From: Hydrogenophaga taeniospiralis
Lineage (GTDB): Bacteria > Pseudomonadota > Gammaproteobacteria > Burkholderiales > Burkholderiaceae_C
Direction of reading: 5' to 3'
Length of the DNA: 64,000 bases
Assembly (NCBI RefSeq): GCF_020510445.1
Contig: NZ_JAHBAG010000001.1
Location: 658,501-722,500, forward strand
Positions 7,454-16,827 of the stretch are shown here, piece after piece (position 1 is the stretch's first letter; each line of letters opens with the position of its first letter). A program made the position numbers and the translations under genes. A model generated the notes under the pieces. It did no database searches. It saw nothing but the letters and a program-made list of their open reading frames with translations, and was not told where the DNA came from.

Positions 7454-7953
7454 GTGCCGCCCTCCGCGGCTTTGGGGGTCGTGGCCGCAGCCGGGGCCGC
7501 GGCGCCCGGCCGCCAGACCGACCAGTCGATCAGGTGCAGCACGTTGCCGTCGACGTCGGTCAGCTCGAATTCCCAGGCGCCCCAGGGCTGCAGCTGCGGC
7601 CCGGCGGCGGGGAGCCGCCCCGCGTGCGGCGCTTCACAGCCGGCGATGCCGCTGCGGCAGGGCCGCTGCACCGCGCGGCGCAGGTGGGCGTGCAGGGCGT
7701 GGATGTGCTCCACCGTGAGCCGGTGGCGCGCGGGCAGAAAACCGCGCTCGCCGGGCGTGGCCCGCTCCCAGCGGCCGGGCCGCGCGCCGCAGGCCCACAG
7801 CTGCAGCCGCAGCGGCCCCAGCTCCAGCAGGGCCCACACGCCCGGGATCTGCTGCGGGCAGGCAAAGCCCAGCACCTGCGTGTAGTCGGCCACGGCGCGC
7901 GCCAGGTCGGGCGTGCGCACGCGGGTGGGTGGGGCGTGGGGTGTGGCGTTCAT
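7450..7953 (-). CDS. VOC (glyoxalase/bleomycin-resistance) fold protein in heme operon
   Basis: This 167-residue protein has the two-module VOC fold: RVRTPDLARAVADYTQVLGF at the N-terminus and WGAWEFELTDVDGNVLHLIDW near residue 140. In metal-dependent VOC enzymes the last strand usually carries a Glu (GNxIEL or similar); here it reads GNVLHLID, so metal coordination may differ or be lost. It overlaps hmuT and hmuU by four bases on either side, which fixes it as part of the heme-uptake operon. A heme- or tetrapyrrole-binding role is plausible from context but not shown. Confidence 0.7.
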   Translation of the reverse strand: MNATPHAPPTRVRTPDLARAVADYTQVLGFACPQQIPGVWALLELGPLRLQLWACGARPGRWERATPGERGFLPARHRLTVEHIHALHAHLRRAVQRPCRSGIAGCEAPHAGRLPAAGPQLQPWGAWEFELTDVDGNVLHLIDWSVWRPGAAAPAAATTPKAAEGGT

Positions 7954-8933
7954 GCCAGCACCACCTGCTGGTGCAGGCGCTCCACCACATCGGGCAGGCG
8001 CGGACCGAAGCCGAGCAGTTCCAGCGCGTCCAGGTGGAGCAGCGCGCGGCGCCGGTGGGCGGGGGTGAGCGCCAGCTCGGGCCGCTGCCAGAACGCGGCC
8101 TCGCCGCCGATGGCTTCGATCCCCTGCGTGGTCATCAGGATCACGTCGGGCGCGGCCTGGGCCATGGCCTCGGCCGTCATGGGCCGGTAGCCCTTGAAGC
8201 CGCCGAGCGCGTTGCGCGCGCCCATGAAGCGGATCAGCGCGTCGGCGGCGGTCTGTTCCCCCGAGACCATGGGGCTGCCGGTGTGCGAGAGCACGAACAG
8301 CACCTTGGGTTGCGGGGAGCGGGCGGTCTGGCGCACGCGGGCGGTGACGGCGGCCCAGCGCGCGTCGAGCCGCTGCTGCAGCGCGCGCGCATCGGCTTCA
8401 CGCCCGGTGGCGCGGCCCACGGCGGCGACCTTGCGGCCGACCTCGCCCCAGCTGTGGTCGGCGGCGATCAGTTCCACCGTCACGCCGGCGCCGCGCAGCT
8501 GCTCCAGCACCACCGGCGGGCCGGCGTCGGTGCCGGCGATCAGGGCGTCGGGCCGCAGCGCGAGCAGGCCTTCGGCCGAGAGCTGGCGCATGTAGCCCAC
8601 CTTGGGCGTGGTCTGCGCTGCGGGCGGGTACAGGCTGGTCGAGTCGGTGCCCACCAGCAGGTCCTGCGCGCCCAGCGCGTACACCACCTCGGTGATGCCG
8701 CCACCCACGGTGACGAGCCGCACGCCCGGCGCGCGCGCCGGCTCAGCGCCGGGGCTGGCGCTGCCCGGGCCGGGGGTCTGCGGCTGGGGTGCAGCCGCAG
8801 GCGCAGCCCTCAGCGGCCAGGGCCACCCAGCGGTTGCCACTGCCGAGCCAGCCAGTGCGGCGCCCGAGAGCTTTTGCAGCGCGCTTCTGCGCGAGGTGTT
8901 GCCGAAGGGCGGTGTGGACAGCGGGGATTTCAT
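7950..8933 (-). CDS. hmuT: Heme ABC transporter periplasmic binding protein
   Basis: This 327-residue class III binding protein starts with a Tat-like signal (TSRRSALQKLSGAALAG), then a Pro/Ala-rich linker, then the helical-backbone fold: RLVTVGGGITEVVYALGAQDLLVGTD, KVGYMRQLSAEGLLALRPDALIAG and PDVILMTTQGIEAIGG. It captures heme in the periplasm and delivers it to HmuUV. Gene order (receptor, HmuS, HmuT, HmuU, HmuV) is the classical heme-uptake arrangement. It lies 15 bases downstream of hmuS, and its stop overlaps the next start. Confidence 0.9.
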   Translation of the reverse strand: MKSPLSTPPFGNTSRRSALQKLSGAALAGSAVATAGWPWPLRAAPAAAPQPQTPGPGSASPGAEPARAPGVRLVTVGGGITEVVYALGAQDLLVGTDSTSLYPPAAQTTPKVGYMRQLSAEGLLALRPDALIAGTDAGPPVVLEQLRGAGVTVELIAADHSWGEVGRKVAAVGRATGREADARALQQRLDARWAAVTARVRQTARSPQPKVLFVLSHTGSPMVSGEQTAADALIRFMGARNALGGFKGYRPMTAEAMAQAAPDVILMTTQGIEAIGGEAAFWQRPELALTPAHRRRALLHLDALELLGFGPRLPDVVERLHQQVVLA

Positions 8934-8948
8934 GGGGTGTGGTGGGGT

Positions 8949-10031
8949 TCATGCGGTAACGGTCTCGTGCGGCGGCTCGACCCACTGCAGGTGCGAGAGG
9001 ATCTGGCGCCAGGCCGCCAGCTCGGGCTGGCCGGGCTTGCGCGCGCCAAAGAACATGGCCATCAGCTCGCCCTGCGCGTCGAACACTTCGAGCGAGGTCA
9101 CTGCGCCATCGTCGGTGGGCTTCTCCACCACCCAGGCGCTGTCGATCAGGTCTTCGCGCAGGTGCAGGTTGAAGCCGGGGTCGAGCACGTTGAGCCAGGT
9201 CTTGCCGTGCACCTCCAGGGGCTCGACGCGGCGCACCGGCCCGGTGTGGATCTGGATGCAGCCCGGGCTGGAGACGAACACCATGATGGGCGTGGCCTCG
9301 AACGCGGCCTCCATCAGCATCTCGCGCACGGCCGGTGTTTCCACCCGGTGCGTGTAGCGCCCCTCCACCAGCCGCAGGCCGTGCAGGCGCTCCAGGCCGA
9401 ACTGGCGCAGCAGGGGGAAGAACTGGTGGGTGTCGGTCATGGCGCCCCAGGCGCTGGCGAAGGCCTGCGCGTCCACGGCCGGCTGCATGGGCCGGGCGCG
9501 CAGCGGCGCCGGGGCTTCGAAGCGGGGGCTCTGGCCGGGCTCGATGGCGCGGTGGATGGCCTGCGCCCAGGCCTCGCGGTCGGTCTGTTCGCGCACGAAG
9601 ACCTTGTGCACCGCCGTGCCGTGGCGGTCGTAGAACTGCAGGCTGCTGCTGTCGGGCCCGCTGCCGGTGGCCGCTTCGGCGACCACGAAGCCGGCGTGCC
9701 ACTGGTGGAAGAAGAGCCGCAGGTCGATCTGTTCACCCAGCGCCAGCCCCACCGGGCCCGAGGCCGAGAGCTTCTGGTAGACGCCGGTTTTTTCGTGCAC
9801 CACGCTCTCGTTGCGGGTCAGCGCCATGAGCGGCCCGCAGGGCTCCAGCGACTGCAGCAGGGCCAGCCAGTCGGGACGCAGGGGCACCACCTGCAGCGGG
9901 TGGCCGTGGCCGCCCACGTGCGCGGCCAGCGCCGCGCCTTCGCTCAGGCCCAACGATTCGGCGGCCTCACGGGCGCGCAGCCCGCGCGCACGCGCCTGCT
10001 CGAAGCGGGTGCGGATGTCTTCGGCGTTCAT
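8949..10031 (-). CDS. hmuS: Hemin-degrading factor, HmuS/HemS family
   Basis: This 360-residue protein is the cytoplasmic heme-binding/degrading factor, with two structural repeats. Typical stretches are NESVVHEKTGVYQKL, LALGEQIDLRLFFHQWHAGF, and in the second half YTHRVETPAVREMLMEAA and SSPGCIQIHTGPV. It receives imported heme and releases iron. The start at 10031 is chosen because AGGAG precedes it; upstream in-frame starts overlap the previous gene. Family length is usually 340-360 residues, as here. Confidence 0.9.
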   Translation of the reverse strand: MNAEDIRTRFEQARARGLRAREAAESLGLSEGAALAAHVGGHGHPLQVVPLRPDWLALLQSLEPCGPLMALTRNESVVHEKTGVYQKLSASGPVGLALGEQIDLRLFFHQWHAGFVVAEAATGSGPDSSSLQFYDRHGTAVHKVFVREQTDREAWAQAIHRAIEPGQSPRFEAPAPLRARPMQPAVDAQAFASAWGAMTDTHQFFPLLRQFGLERLHGLRLVEGRYTHRVETPAVREMLMEAAFEATPIMVFVSSPGCIQIHTGPVRRVEPLEVHGKTWLNVLDPGFNLHLREDLIDSAWVVEKPTDDGAVTSLEVFDAQGELMAMFFGARKPGQPELAAWRQILSHLQWVEPPHETVTA

Positions 10032-10072
10032 GTGCGGCTCCTGGGCGGGGGTGGCGGGGGCGAGCCGCGGCA

Positions 10073-10378
10073 TCACTGCACGCTCGCCGCGGCGGGGTGC
10101 CACAGGGCGCCGGGCTGTGGCGTGGGCACCTGTTCGATGTCGAGCTGCCAGCGGGTGCGCAGGTTGGCCAGCATGGTGCGCATGGCGGGCGAGAGCTGGG
10201 GGTGTTCCGAGAGGAAGAACAGGTTGGACACCAGCTTGCGCGCCATCAGCGAGCGGTGCGGGCAGTCCGGCGCGCTCTGCGCGTAGCCGGTGAGCAGCGC
10301 CAGCGTGCCGGCCATCAGGGCTTCGACCGAAGGCAGGGTGTATTCCTCGTCGCAGGTTTCACAGGTGCAGGTGTCCAT
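10073..10378 (-). CDS. Small Cys-rich protein in heme operon, unknown function
   Basis: This 101-residue protein begins MDTCTCETCDEEY, three closely spaced cysteines that could bind a metal or heme, followed by a helical domain with CPHRSLMARKLVSNLFFLSE. I do not recognise a named family. It sits between the TonB-dependent receptor and hmuS with gaps of 65 and 41 bases, in the same orientation, so it is very likely cotranscribed. A role in heme or iron handling is inferred from position only. Confidence 0.6.
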   Translation of the reverse strand: MDTCTCETCDEEYTLPSVEALMAGTLALLTGYAQSAPDCPHRSLMARKLVSNLFFLSEHPQLSPAMRTMLANLRTRWQLDIEQVPTPQPGALWHPAAASVQ

Positions 10379-10443
10379 CACTCATTCCCATCGTTGGTAG
10401 GTAGGGGGCCCGCCGGTGCGCCGTGCCGGGCCGCGGGTTGGTC

Positions 10444-12816
10444 TCAGAAGTCCGTCACCATCGCCACGGAGAGGGCGCGGCCCGGCGCGGTGTAGGCGTC
10501 GAGCACGGGGGAGTTGGCGGCGATGCCGCGCACGTTCGTCCACTCCCAGTACTTGCGGTTGGTCAGGTTGTGCAGGGCGACGCTCAGCCGGGTGCCCGGG
10601 CGCAGCGGCCAGCTCGCGCTCAGGTCCAGCGTGGTGTAGGACGGCGTGGCGAATGGCTGCTGCCCGCCGCTGAGCGTCTGGGCGATGTCGCCGGCCGATT
10701 TCTTCGCCACGTGGATCAGCGTGGCGCCGAGCTTCCAGTCGCCCAGGCGCTGCTGCAGGCCGAGCACCAGCTTGGCCGGGTTGACCGAGTTCAGCGGCCG
10801 GTCCAGCGCGGTGTCTTTGCCGCGGGTCTGGCCGTAGGCGAGCCGCAGATCGGTGGCGGGGCCCAGCGCCAGCGTGCCCTTGAGCTCGAAGCCGCTCAGG
10901 CGGACCTGGCCGCGGTTGACCGCCTGGAACTGCAGCGGGTCGCCCGGCGCGCCGCTGCCCGCCACCAGCACCAGGTCTTCGATGAAGTCCTTGTAGCGCC
11001 CGGTGAAGACGGCGGCCTCCCAGTCCAGCGCGCCGGTGGTGGCGCGGGTGCCCAGCTCCAGGGTGCGGCTGGTTTCGGGCTTCAGCTCGGGGTTGGGCAG
11101 GGTCTTGTAGTTGCCCAGCGGGTTCTCGAAATAGTTGTTGAGCTGCAGCGGGCTGGGCGCCTTGAAGCCGGCGGCCAGGTTGGCGAACACGCTCCAGCCC
11201 GGGGCCGGGCGCAGGATCGCGCCCAGCTTGGGCGACAGCGCCGAACCGGACAGCGAGGCCGCGGGCAGGGGGTAGAGCGGGCTGCTCTGGGGGTCGAGCG
11301 CGAAGTGGTCGTAGCGCAGCGCGGGGATCAGGCTCCAGCGCTCGCTGGCGAACTCGTCCTGCACAAACAGCGCGGCGGTGGTTTCGCGTGTGGTGGGGAA
11401 GCGCTGCAGCGGGTAGCTTTCATAGACCGGGGGCGCGGTGCCGGTGACGAGGTTGCCGAGCGTGGCCACCGACACGTCGGCGCCGTAGACCAGCTTGTGG
11501 CTCCAGTCGGGGCCCAGCGGGCGCGTCTTTTCCGCCTGCAGCACGCCTTGCCAGAGCCGCTCGGTGTAGCTGACGTCACGCGAGCGGGTGTTGGGGGTCG
11601 CGGTTCTGAGCTCGGTCGCGACCTCCTGCGACTCGGACCGCTGGTGGCCCACGGTGGCGCGCAGTTCGTCGGCCCAGGCGCCGTCGACGCGATAACGCCC
11701 GTCCCAGCTCAGGCGGGTGCGCCGCATGTCGGTGCGCGCGTCCAGGTCCAGCGTGCCGGTGTCGCTGGTGGTGCGCGCGCTGTAGCCCTCCAGCGCGCTG
11801 GATTTGTCCACCTGCTCCAGCGCCAGGGTGTGGCGCTGCCCACCGCCCGGCGTGACCACCAGCTTGCCGAGCAAGGCGTGGTTCCGGTCGTCCTGCGGGT
11901 TGGGCGCGGTGCGGCTGCTGTTGAGGGCCTGGTTCTCGCCCTGGTTGTCCAGCGCCTCGCTGCGCCCGGCCTGCACACTGCCGAGCCACTGCACGGTCTC
12001 GCTGGCCCGGCCGGCCAGCGTCAGCCCCAGGCCCCGGCGGTGGTCGGCGCTGTCGAGCTGGACACCGGCACGGCCGGCGAGCTTCTGGCCGTCCTTGAGC
12101 AGGTCCTTCGGCTCGGTGGTGAACATGGCCACCATGCCGGCCAGGCCGTCCGAGCCGTACAGCGCCGAGCTCGCACCGCGCAGGATCTCCACGCGCGAGA
12201 TCAAGCCCAGGTCGTAATGATCGCGGCCGAACGCGGCCGAGCCGAACACGCCGCTGTTGAGCTCGCGCGGCACCCGGATGCCATCGACCGTGAGCAGCAC
12301 GCGGTTGCCCTCGAGCCCGCGGATGTTGAAGCCCGCGTTGCCCTCGCGCCCGGTGCCGCCCGGCGCCACTGCGCCAAAACGCTGCGCCGAGCGCTGAACG
12401 CTGACGTTGGGCAGCTCACGCGCCAGGTCGCGGATGTCCTGCACCCGGGCCGGGTCCAGCGCCTCGCCACTGAGCACGTCGATGGTGGCGGGCACTTCTT
12501 CGATCGCCCGCTCGCTGCGCGAACCGCTGACCACCACCTCGGGCAACAGCGCCGCGGGCTGCGCCTGCGGCGGGGCATCGGCGCTGGCCGCGGCCGCGCC
12601 TTGGGCCCAGGCCGTCGGCCCGGCCAGCAGCGCGCAGCAGGCCAGGAACACCGGCGTGAACGCCCGGGCCGAGCGCACCGACGCGGGGCCTGGGGACGCG
12701 CACCCCGAGCCAGGGCGAAGCGGGGAAGAGAGCCGCCGGCGGGCGGCGGGGAAGCGGGAGGGTTCGGTCACGAAAATGCCTGGGCCAATGGGTTGAGGAC
12801 AACGCTGGCGGGGCAT
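10444..12816 (-). CDS. TonB-dependent heme/hemoglobin receptor
   Basis: This ~790-residue outer membrane receptor has a plug domain (PEVVVSGSRSERAIEEVPATI, GFNIRGLEGNRVLLTVDGIR, RVEILRGASSALYGSDGLAG) and a barrel ending in MVTDF with a terminal Phe. The plug matches the hemoglobin/transferrin/lactoferrin-type receptor family that imports heme with TonB energy. The signal peptide is the segment AFTPVFLACCALLAGPTAWAQ. The start is uncertain: ATG 12816 is used here, but GTGs at 12771 and 12678 are possible and the last would give a standard-length signal peptide. It heads the leftward heme operon and diverges from bfr across a Fur-like box. Confidence 0.85.
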   Translation of the reverse strand: MPRQRCPQPIGPGIFVTEPSRFPAARRRLSSPLRPGSGCASPGPASVRSARAFTPVFLACCALLAGPTAWAQGAAAASADAPPQAQPAALLPEVVVSGSRSERAIEEVPATIDVLSGEALDPARVQDIRDLARELPNVSVQRSAQRFGAVAPGGTGREGNAGFNIRGLEGNRVLLTVDGIRVPRELNSGVFGSAAFGRDHYDLGLISRVEILRGASSALYGSDGLAGMVAMFTTEPKDLLKDGQKLAGRAGVQLDSADHRRGLGLTLAGRASETVQWLGSVQAGRSEALDNQGENQALNSSRTAPNPQDDRNHALLGKLVVTPGGGQRHTLALEQVDKSSALEGYSARTTSDTGTLDLDARTDMRRTRLSWDGRYRVDGAWADELRATVGHQRSESQEVATELRTATPNTRSRDVSYTERLWQGVLQAEKTRPLGPDWSHKLVYGADVSVATLGNLVTGTAPPVYESYPLQRFPTTRETTAALFVQDEFASERWSLIPALRYDHFALDPQSSPLYPLPAASLSGSALSPKLGAILRPAPGWSVFANLAAGFKAPSPLQLNNYFENPLGNYKTLPNPELKPETSRTLELGTRATTGALDWEAAVFTGRYKDFIEDLVLVAGSGAPGDPLQFQAVNRGQVRLSGFELKGTLALGPATDLRLAYGQTRGKDTALDRPLNSVNPAKLVLGLQQRLGDWKLGATLIHVAKKSAGDIAQTLSGGQQPFATPSYTTLDLSASWPLRPGTRLSVALHNLTNRKYWEWTNVRGIAANSPVLDAYTAPGRALSVAMVTDF

Positions 12817-12855
12817 GGACCGGGGCGCTGTGGCGCCGGATGCTGGCTGGCTGAG

Positions 12856-12940
12856 GAAGCGAAACACCCCCGCGTCGCCTTTGGCGCCACTCCCTGAAGG
12901 GGGCGACTCCTGGGCCCGGTGAAGCCGGCTCCTGGGTGTC
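12856..12940. repeat. Comamonadaceae-type palindromic intergenic repeat, copy 1
   Basis: This segment contains CCCTGAAGGGGGCGACTC and GGGCCCGGTGAAGCCGGCTC. The same layout (a C-run/G-run palindrome, then a CCGGC-AAGCCGG hairpin) recurs at 17853, 29048, 54566 and 60217. It lies in the leader of the heme receptor gene. Confidence 0.6.
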
Positions 12941-13021
12941 TCTGGGTCTGCACCGCTTCTTGCGTCGCGGGACAGCGGGTACGGAATCGTGGGCGGATGG
13001 GTGGGAAGTTCAGGCCATTAT

Positions 13022-13042
13022 ATGAGAATGATTCGCATTTGA
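13022..13042. promoter_or_regulatory. Fur box between heme receptor and bacterioferritin
   Basis: GAGAATGATTCGCATTTGA matches 12 of 19 positions of the Fur consensus, including both AATGAT and CATT half-sites. It lies about 90 bases before bfr and about 200 bases before the heme receptor start, so iron-loaded Fur could control both directions. Confidence 0.7.
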
Positions 13043-13132
13043 CAAGCGACATTCAACACCCCCACACATGCGCGCTGGAACGCAGACAATCGTCTGTCCA
13101 TCACCCCACCAACCACAAGAAAGGACCCCGCC

Positions 13133-13609
13133 ATGAAAGGTGATCCCCAGGCCATTGGCCATCTGCAGGCCCAGCTCAAGAACGAGCTGACCGCCATCAA
13201 CCAGTACTTCGTGCACTACCGCATGCTCAAGCACTGGGGCTTCGACAAGCTGGCGAAGAAGGAGTATTCGGAGTCCATCGGCGAGATGAAGCACGCCGAC
13301 TGGCTGATGGACCGCATCTTCATGCTCGACGGCCTGCCCAACCTGCAGGACCTGGGCAAGCTCAACATCGCGGAGAACGTGCCCGAGATGCTGGCGAGCG
13401 ACTTGGCGCTGGAGCGCGGCGCCCAGACCACCATCAAGGACGGCATGGCCCACTGCGAGAGCGTGCGCGACTACGTCTCGCGCGACCTGCTGCAGAAGAT
13501 CCTGGACGACACCGAGGAGCACATCGACTTCCTCGAAACCCAGCTCGACCTCATCGACAAGGTGGGGCTGCCCAACTACCTGCAGAGCCAGATGGGCGAG
13601 GCCGACTGA
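13133..13609 (+). CDS. bfr: Bacterioferritin
   Basis: This 158-residue protein forms the 24-subunit heme-containing iron-storage shell. The heme ligand Met52 is present (GEMKHAD), as are ferroxidase-site residues Glu18, Glu51, His54, Glu94 and His130. At the position of the last glutamate ligand (127 in E. coli) the sequence has Thr, in DDTEEHID. Length and the GLPNYLQSQM ending are normal. It diverges from the heme receptor across a Fur-like box and is followed by bfd, its electron donor for iron release. Confidence 0.95.
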   Translation: MKGDPQAIGHLQAQLKNELTAINQYFVHYRMLKHWGFDKLAKKEYSESIGEMKHADWLMDRIFMLDGLPNLQDLGKLNIAENVPEMLASDLALERGAQTTIKDGMAHCESVRDYVSRDLLQKILDDTEEHIDFLETQLDLIDKVGLPNYLQSQMGEAD

Positions 13610-13700
13610 GTCGGCTTGCCGGAACCCCGGCGGCGCCGGGGTGGGCCCGTCCCGGCCCTCTGCGGACCATACCCCTGCGCCGATCAGTGGTACTTGTTTT

Positions 13701-13727
13701 AATGAATACGATCAATTATCATTTGCA
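13701..13727. promoter_or_regulatory. Fur-like box upstream of bfd
   Basis: AATTATCATTTGC, with an upstream AATGAATACGATC, forms an imperfect Fur-type palindrome about 30-55 bases before the bfd start. The AT-rich character stands out in this GC-rich window. Fur-repressed bfd (made under iron starvation) is the known pattern in other proteobacteria. Confidence 0.55.
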
Positions 13728-13756
13728 GGCAAGTTTCAACCTGGAAACCACCTGCC

Positions 13757-13996
13757 ATGATCGTTTGCGTTTGCCACCGCGTCAGTGACCAGACCATCGC
13801 CCACGCGGCGCGGTCCGGCATGGCCTTTGACGACATCCAGCTCGAACTGGGTGTGGCCACGCAGTGCGGTAAATGTGAAAGCTGCGCGCGCTCGGTCTGG
13901 TCCCAGTGCCGCCCGGGCCACCCGGCGGCCCACCTGCAAATGAACGAGTCCCGCCAACAGGCCAGCGCCGTGGCGGTGCAGCTCTTGCCGGCCTGA
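13757..13996 (+). CDS. bfd: Bacterioferritin-associated ferredoxin
   Basis: This 79-residue protein has the Bfd [2Fe-2S] pattern: Cys4, Cys6, Cys37 and Cys40 (CVC near the start, then CGKC). It passes electrons to bacterioferritin so that stored ferric iron is reduced and released. The C-terminal ~20 residues past the cluster domain are not conserved in the family. It lies downstream of bfr with its own Fur-like site. The 294 bases that follow, before maeB, hold no other gene that I can support. Confidence 0.9.
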   Translation: MIVCVCHRVSDQTIAHAARSGMAFDDIQLELGVATQCGKCESCARSVWSQCRPGHPAAHLQMNESRQQASAVAVQLLPA

Positions 13997-14290
13997 GCAC
14001 CGTTCGCGCAGGCCCGCTCGGCGGGCTCACCAGCGCCCAGGTGCTGATCAGCGCGGTTCCAACACCGTCGCCCCCCCTCCTCTCCCAGACACACCCCCCG
14101 CCGGGCAAGACCCCGGCCAACGGCGCTCGCGCGCGCAACAAATCCCGCCGTGCCGCCGATTCCGGCCGAAAATGTCACGGCAGCCGCGACCCTTACGCAC
14201 AATTACGGACTGGGGTTTTCCCGCACTCGGATTTAGAATGCGCAATTCGCTTCCACATTGCAAGATAACAACCCGCCAGGAGACAAATCC

Positions 14291-16618
14291 ATGAGCACCG
14301 ACAACTCCCAGGACAACAAACGCGCCGAGCTGCGCCGCGCCGCTCTCGAGTACCACGAGTTCCCGACACCCGGCAAGATCGCGATCGCCGCCACCAAGCA
14401 GCTCACCAACCAGCGCGACCTGGCCCTGGCCTACTCCCCTGGCGTGGCCGCGCCCTGCGAAGAAATCGTGGCCGACCCGGTCAACGCCTTCAAGTACACC
14501 AGCCGCGGCAACCTGGTGGCCGTCATCACCAACGGCACGGCGGTGCTGGGCCTGGGCGACATCGGCCCGCTGGCGGCCAAGCCGGTGATGGAAGGCAAGG
14601 GCGTGTTGTTCAAGAAGTTCTCGGGCATCGACGTGTTCGACATCGAGATCAACGAGAAAGACCCGGACAAGCTGGTCGAGATCATCGCCTCGCTGGAACC
14701 GACGTTTGGCGGCATCAACCTGGAAGACATCAAGGCGCCGGACTGCTTCTATGTGGAGCGCAAGCTGCGCGAGCGCATGAAGATCCCGGTTTTCCACGAC
14801 GACCAGCACGGCACCGCCATCGTGGTCGGCGCGGCCATGTTGAACGGCCTGAAGGTCGTCGGCAAGGACCCGAAAAAGATCAAGCTCGTGACCTCCGGCG
14901 CGGGTGCCGCGGCCCTGGCCTGCCTGGGCCTGCTGGTCAAGCTGGGCATTCCGCGTGAAAACATCTGGGTCACCGACCTGGCCGGCGTGGTCTACGAAGG
15001 CCGCACCGAGCTGATGGACGCGGACAAGATCCAGTTCGCGCAGAAGACCAGCCAGCGCACGCTCTCCGAAGCCATCGAAGGCGCCGACGTGTTCCTCGGC
15101 CTGTCGGCCGGCGGTGTGCTGAAGAAAGACATGGTCGCCAAGATGGCGGCCAACCCGCTGATCTTCGCCCTGGCCAACCCCAACCCCGAGATCCAGCCCG
15201 AAGACGTGAAAGCGGTGCGCGACGACGCCATCATGGCCACCGGTCGTTCCGACTATCCGAACCAGGTCAACAACGTCCTGTGTTTCCCCTACATCTTCCG
15301 CGGCGCCCTCGACGCCGGCGCCTCCACCATCACCGATGAGATGGAGATCGCCGCGGTGCACGCGATCGCCGAGCTGGCCCAGGCCGAGCAGAGCGAGGTG
15401 GTGGCCGCCGCCTACGCGGGCGAAAAGCTGGCGTTCGGCCCCGAGTACCTGATCCCCAAGCCGTTCGACCCGCGCCTGATGATGAAGATCGCGCCGGCCG
15501 TGGCCCAGGCCGCCGCCGACAGCGGCGTGGCCCTGCGCCCGGTCACCGACATGGACGCCTACCGCCAGCGCCTGCAGAGCTTCGTGCTGGCCTCGGGCAC
15601 GATCATGAAACCGATCTATGCCGCGGCCAAGACGGCGCTGAAAAAGCGCGTGGCCTACGCCGAGGGCGAAGAAGAGCGCGTGCTGCGCGCCTGCCAGATC
15701 GTGGTGGACGAAGGCCTGGCCCGGCCCACGCTGATCGGCCGCCCGGCCATCATCGCGCAGCGCATCGAGAAGTTCGGCCTGCGCCTGAAGGAAGACCTGG
15801 ACTACGACGTCGTCAACGTCGAGCAGGACAGCCGCTACCGCGACTTCTGGCAGACCTACCACCGCATGACCGAGCGCAAGGGCGTCACGGCCCAGCTCGC
15901 CAAGATCGAGATGCGCCGCCGCCTCACGCTGATCGGCTCCATGCTGCTGCACAAGGGCGAGGTCGATGGCATGATCTGCGGCACTTGGGGCTCCACCCAC
16001 AACCATCTGGAGTACATCGACCAGGTGATCGGCAAGCGCGAGGGCGGCAGCCCCAGCACCGCCCAGGACGTGCGCATCTACGCCTGCATGAACGGGCTGA
16101 TGCTGCCGGGCCGCCAGGTGTTCCTGGTCGACACCCACGTCAACTACGATCCGACGCCCGAACAGCTGTGCGAGATCACCGTGATGGCGGCCGAGGAGAT
16201 GTTGCGCTTTGGCCTGCAGCCCAAGGCCGCTTTGTTGTCACACTCCAACTTCGGCTCCAGCAACCAGCCCACCGCGATCAAGATGCGCCGCACCCTGGAA
16301 CTGCTGCGCGAGCAGGCACCCTGGCTGGAGGTGGACGGCGAAATGCACGGCGACGTGGCACTGGACGCCACCGCCCGGCTGACCATGATGCCGGACTCCA
16401 CCCTGAGGGGCGACGCCAACCTGTTGGTGCTGCCCAACATCGACGCCGCCAACATCGCCTACAACCTGCTGAAGACCGCGGCCGGCGGCAACATCGCCAT
16501 CGGCCCGGTGCTGCTGGGCGCGGCCAAACCCGTGCACGTGCTCACGGCCAGCGCCACGGTGCGCCGCATCGTGAACATGACGGCACTCACCGTTGCCGAG
16601 GCCAACGTTTCGCACTGA
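14291..16618 (+). CDS. maeB: NADP-dependent malic enzyme with phosphotransacetylase-like domain
   Basis: This 775-residue fusion has a malic enzyme half (residues 1 to about 430; [46 protein letters not shown]) and a C-terminal phosphate acetyltransferase-like half ([21 protein letters not shown] onward). It converts malate to pyruvate with CO2 release and NADPH formation; the second domain is regulatory in characterised MaeB enzymes, responding to acetyl-CoA. The ATG at 14291 has AGGAG upstream. It stands alone between bfd and the ribonuclease gene. Confidence 0.95.
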   Translation: MSTDNSQDNKRAELRRAALEYHEFPTPGKIAIAATKQLTNQRDLALAYSPGVAAPCEEIVADPVNAFKYTSRGNLVAVITNGTAVLGLGDIGPLAAKPVMEGKGVLFKKFSGIDVFDIEINEKDPDKLVEIIASLEPTFGGINLEDIKAPDCFYVERKLRERMKIPVFHDDQHGTAIVVGAAMLNGLKVVGKDPKKIKLVTSGAGAAALACLGLLVKLGIPRENIWVTDLAGVVYEGRTELMDADKIQFAQKTSQRTLSEAIEGADVFLGLSAGGVLKKDMVAKMAANPLIFALANPNPEIQPEDVKAVRDDAIMATGRSDYPNQVNNVLCFPYIFRGALDAGASTITDEMEIAAVHAIAELAQAEQSEVVAAAYAGEKLAFGPEYLIPKPFDPRLMMKIAPAVAQAAADSGVALRPVTDMDAYRQRLQSFVLASGTIMKPIYAAAKTALKKRVAYAEGEEERVLRACQIVVDEGLARPTLIGRPAIIAQRIEKFGLRLKEDLDYDVVNVEQDSRYRDFWQTYHRMTERKGVTAQLAKIEMRRRLTLIGSMLLHKGEVDGMICGTWGSTHNHLEYIDQVIGKREGGSPSTAQDVRIYACMNGLMLPGRQVFLVDTHVNYDPTPEQLCEITVMAAEEMLRFGLQPKAALLSHSNFGSSNQPTAIKMRRTLELLREQAPWLEVDGEMHGDVALDATARLTMMPDSTLRGDANLLVLPNIDAANIAYNLLKTAAGGNIAIGPVLLGAAKPVHVLTASATVRRIVNMTALTVAEANVSH

Positions 16619-16827
16619 TGCTTTAGAGAAAAGCAAGCACTAACTCTTCAACACATTTTTGACCGAAGCCCTTGCCTGTTTATTCAGCAATCGCTTGCAT
16701 TTCCAGGCCGCCTGAGGCACACTAACGTCCTTGATTCACAGGGTTAACCCGCCCCACAGCACTTGGCAAAGCAGCCTGTTTGCCCGGTGCCGGAGGCGGG
16801 TTGATTGCATCAGGAGCAGGGAAATTC

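Noticed and set aside
7929..12897. Long plus-strand frames opposite the heme operon (785 and 824 codons)
   Set aside because: They are shadows of hmuT/hmuS and of the TonB-dependent receptor, with no recognisable domain and no ribosome binding site.
14048..16138. A ~700-codon frame opposite maeB
   Set aside because: It is antisense to maeB and consists of His/Gly/Arg/Val-rich low-complexity translation with no domain.
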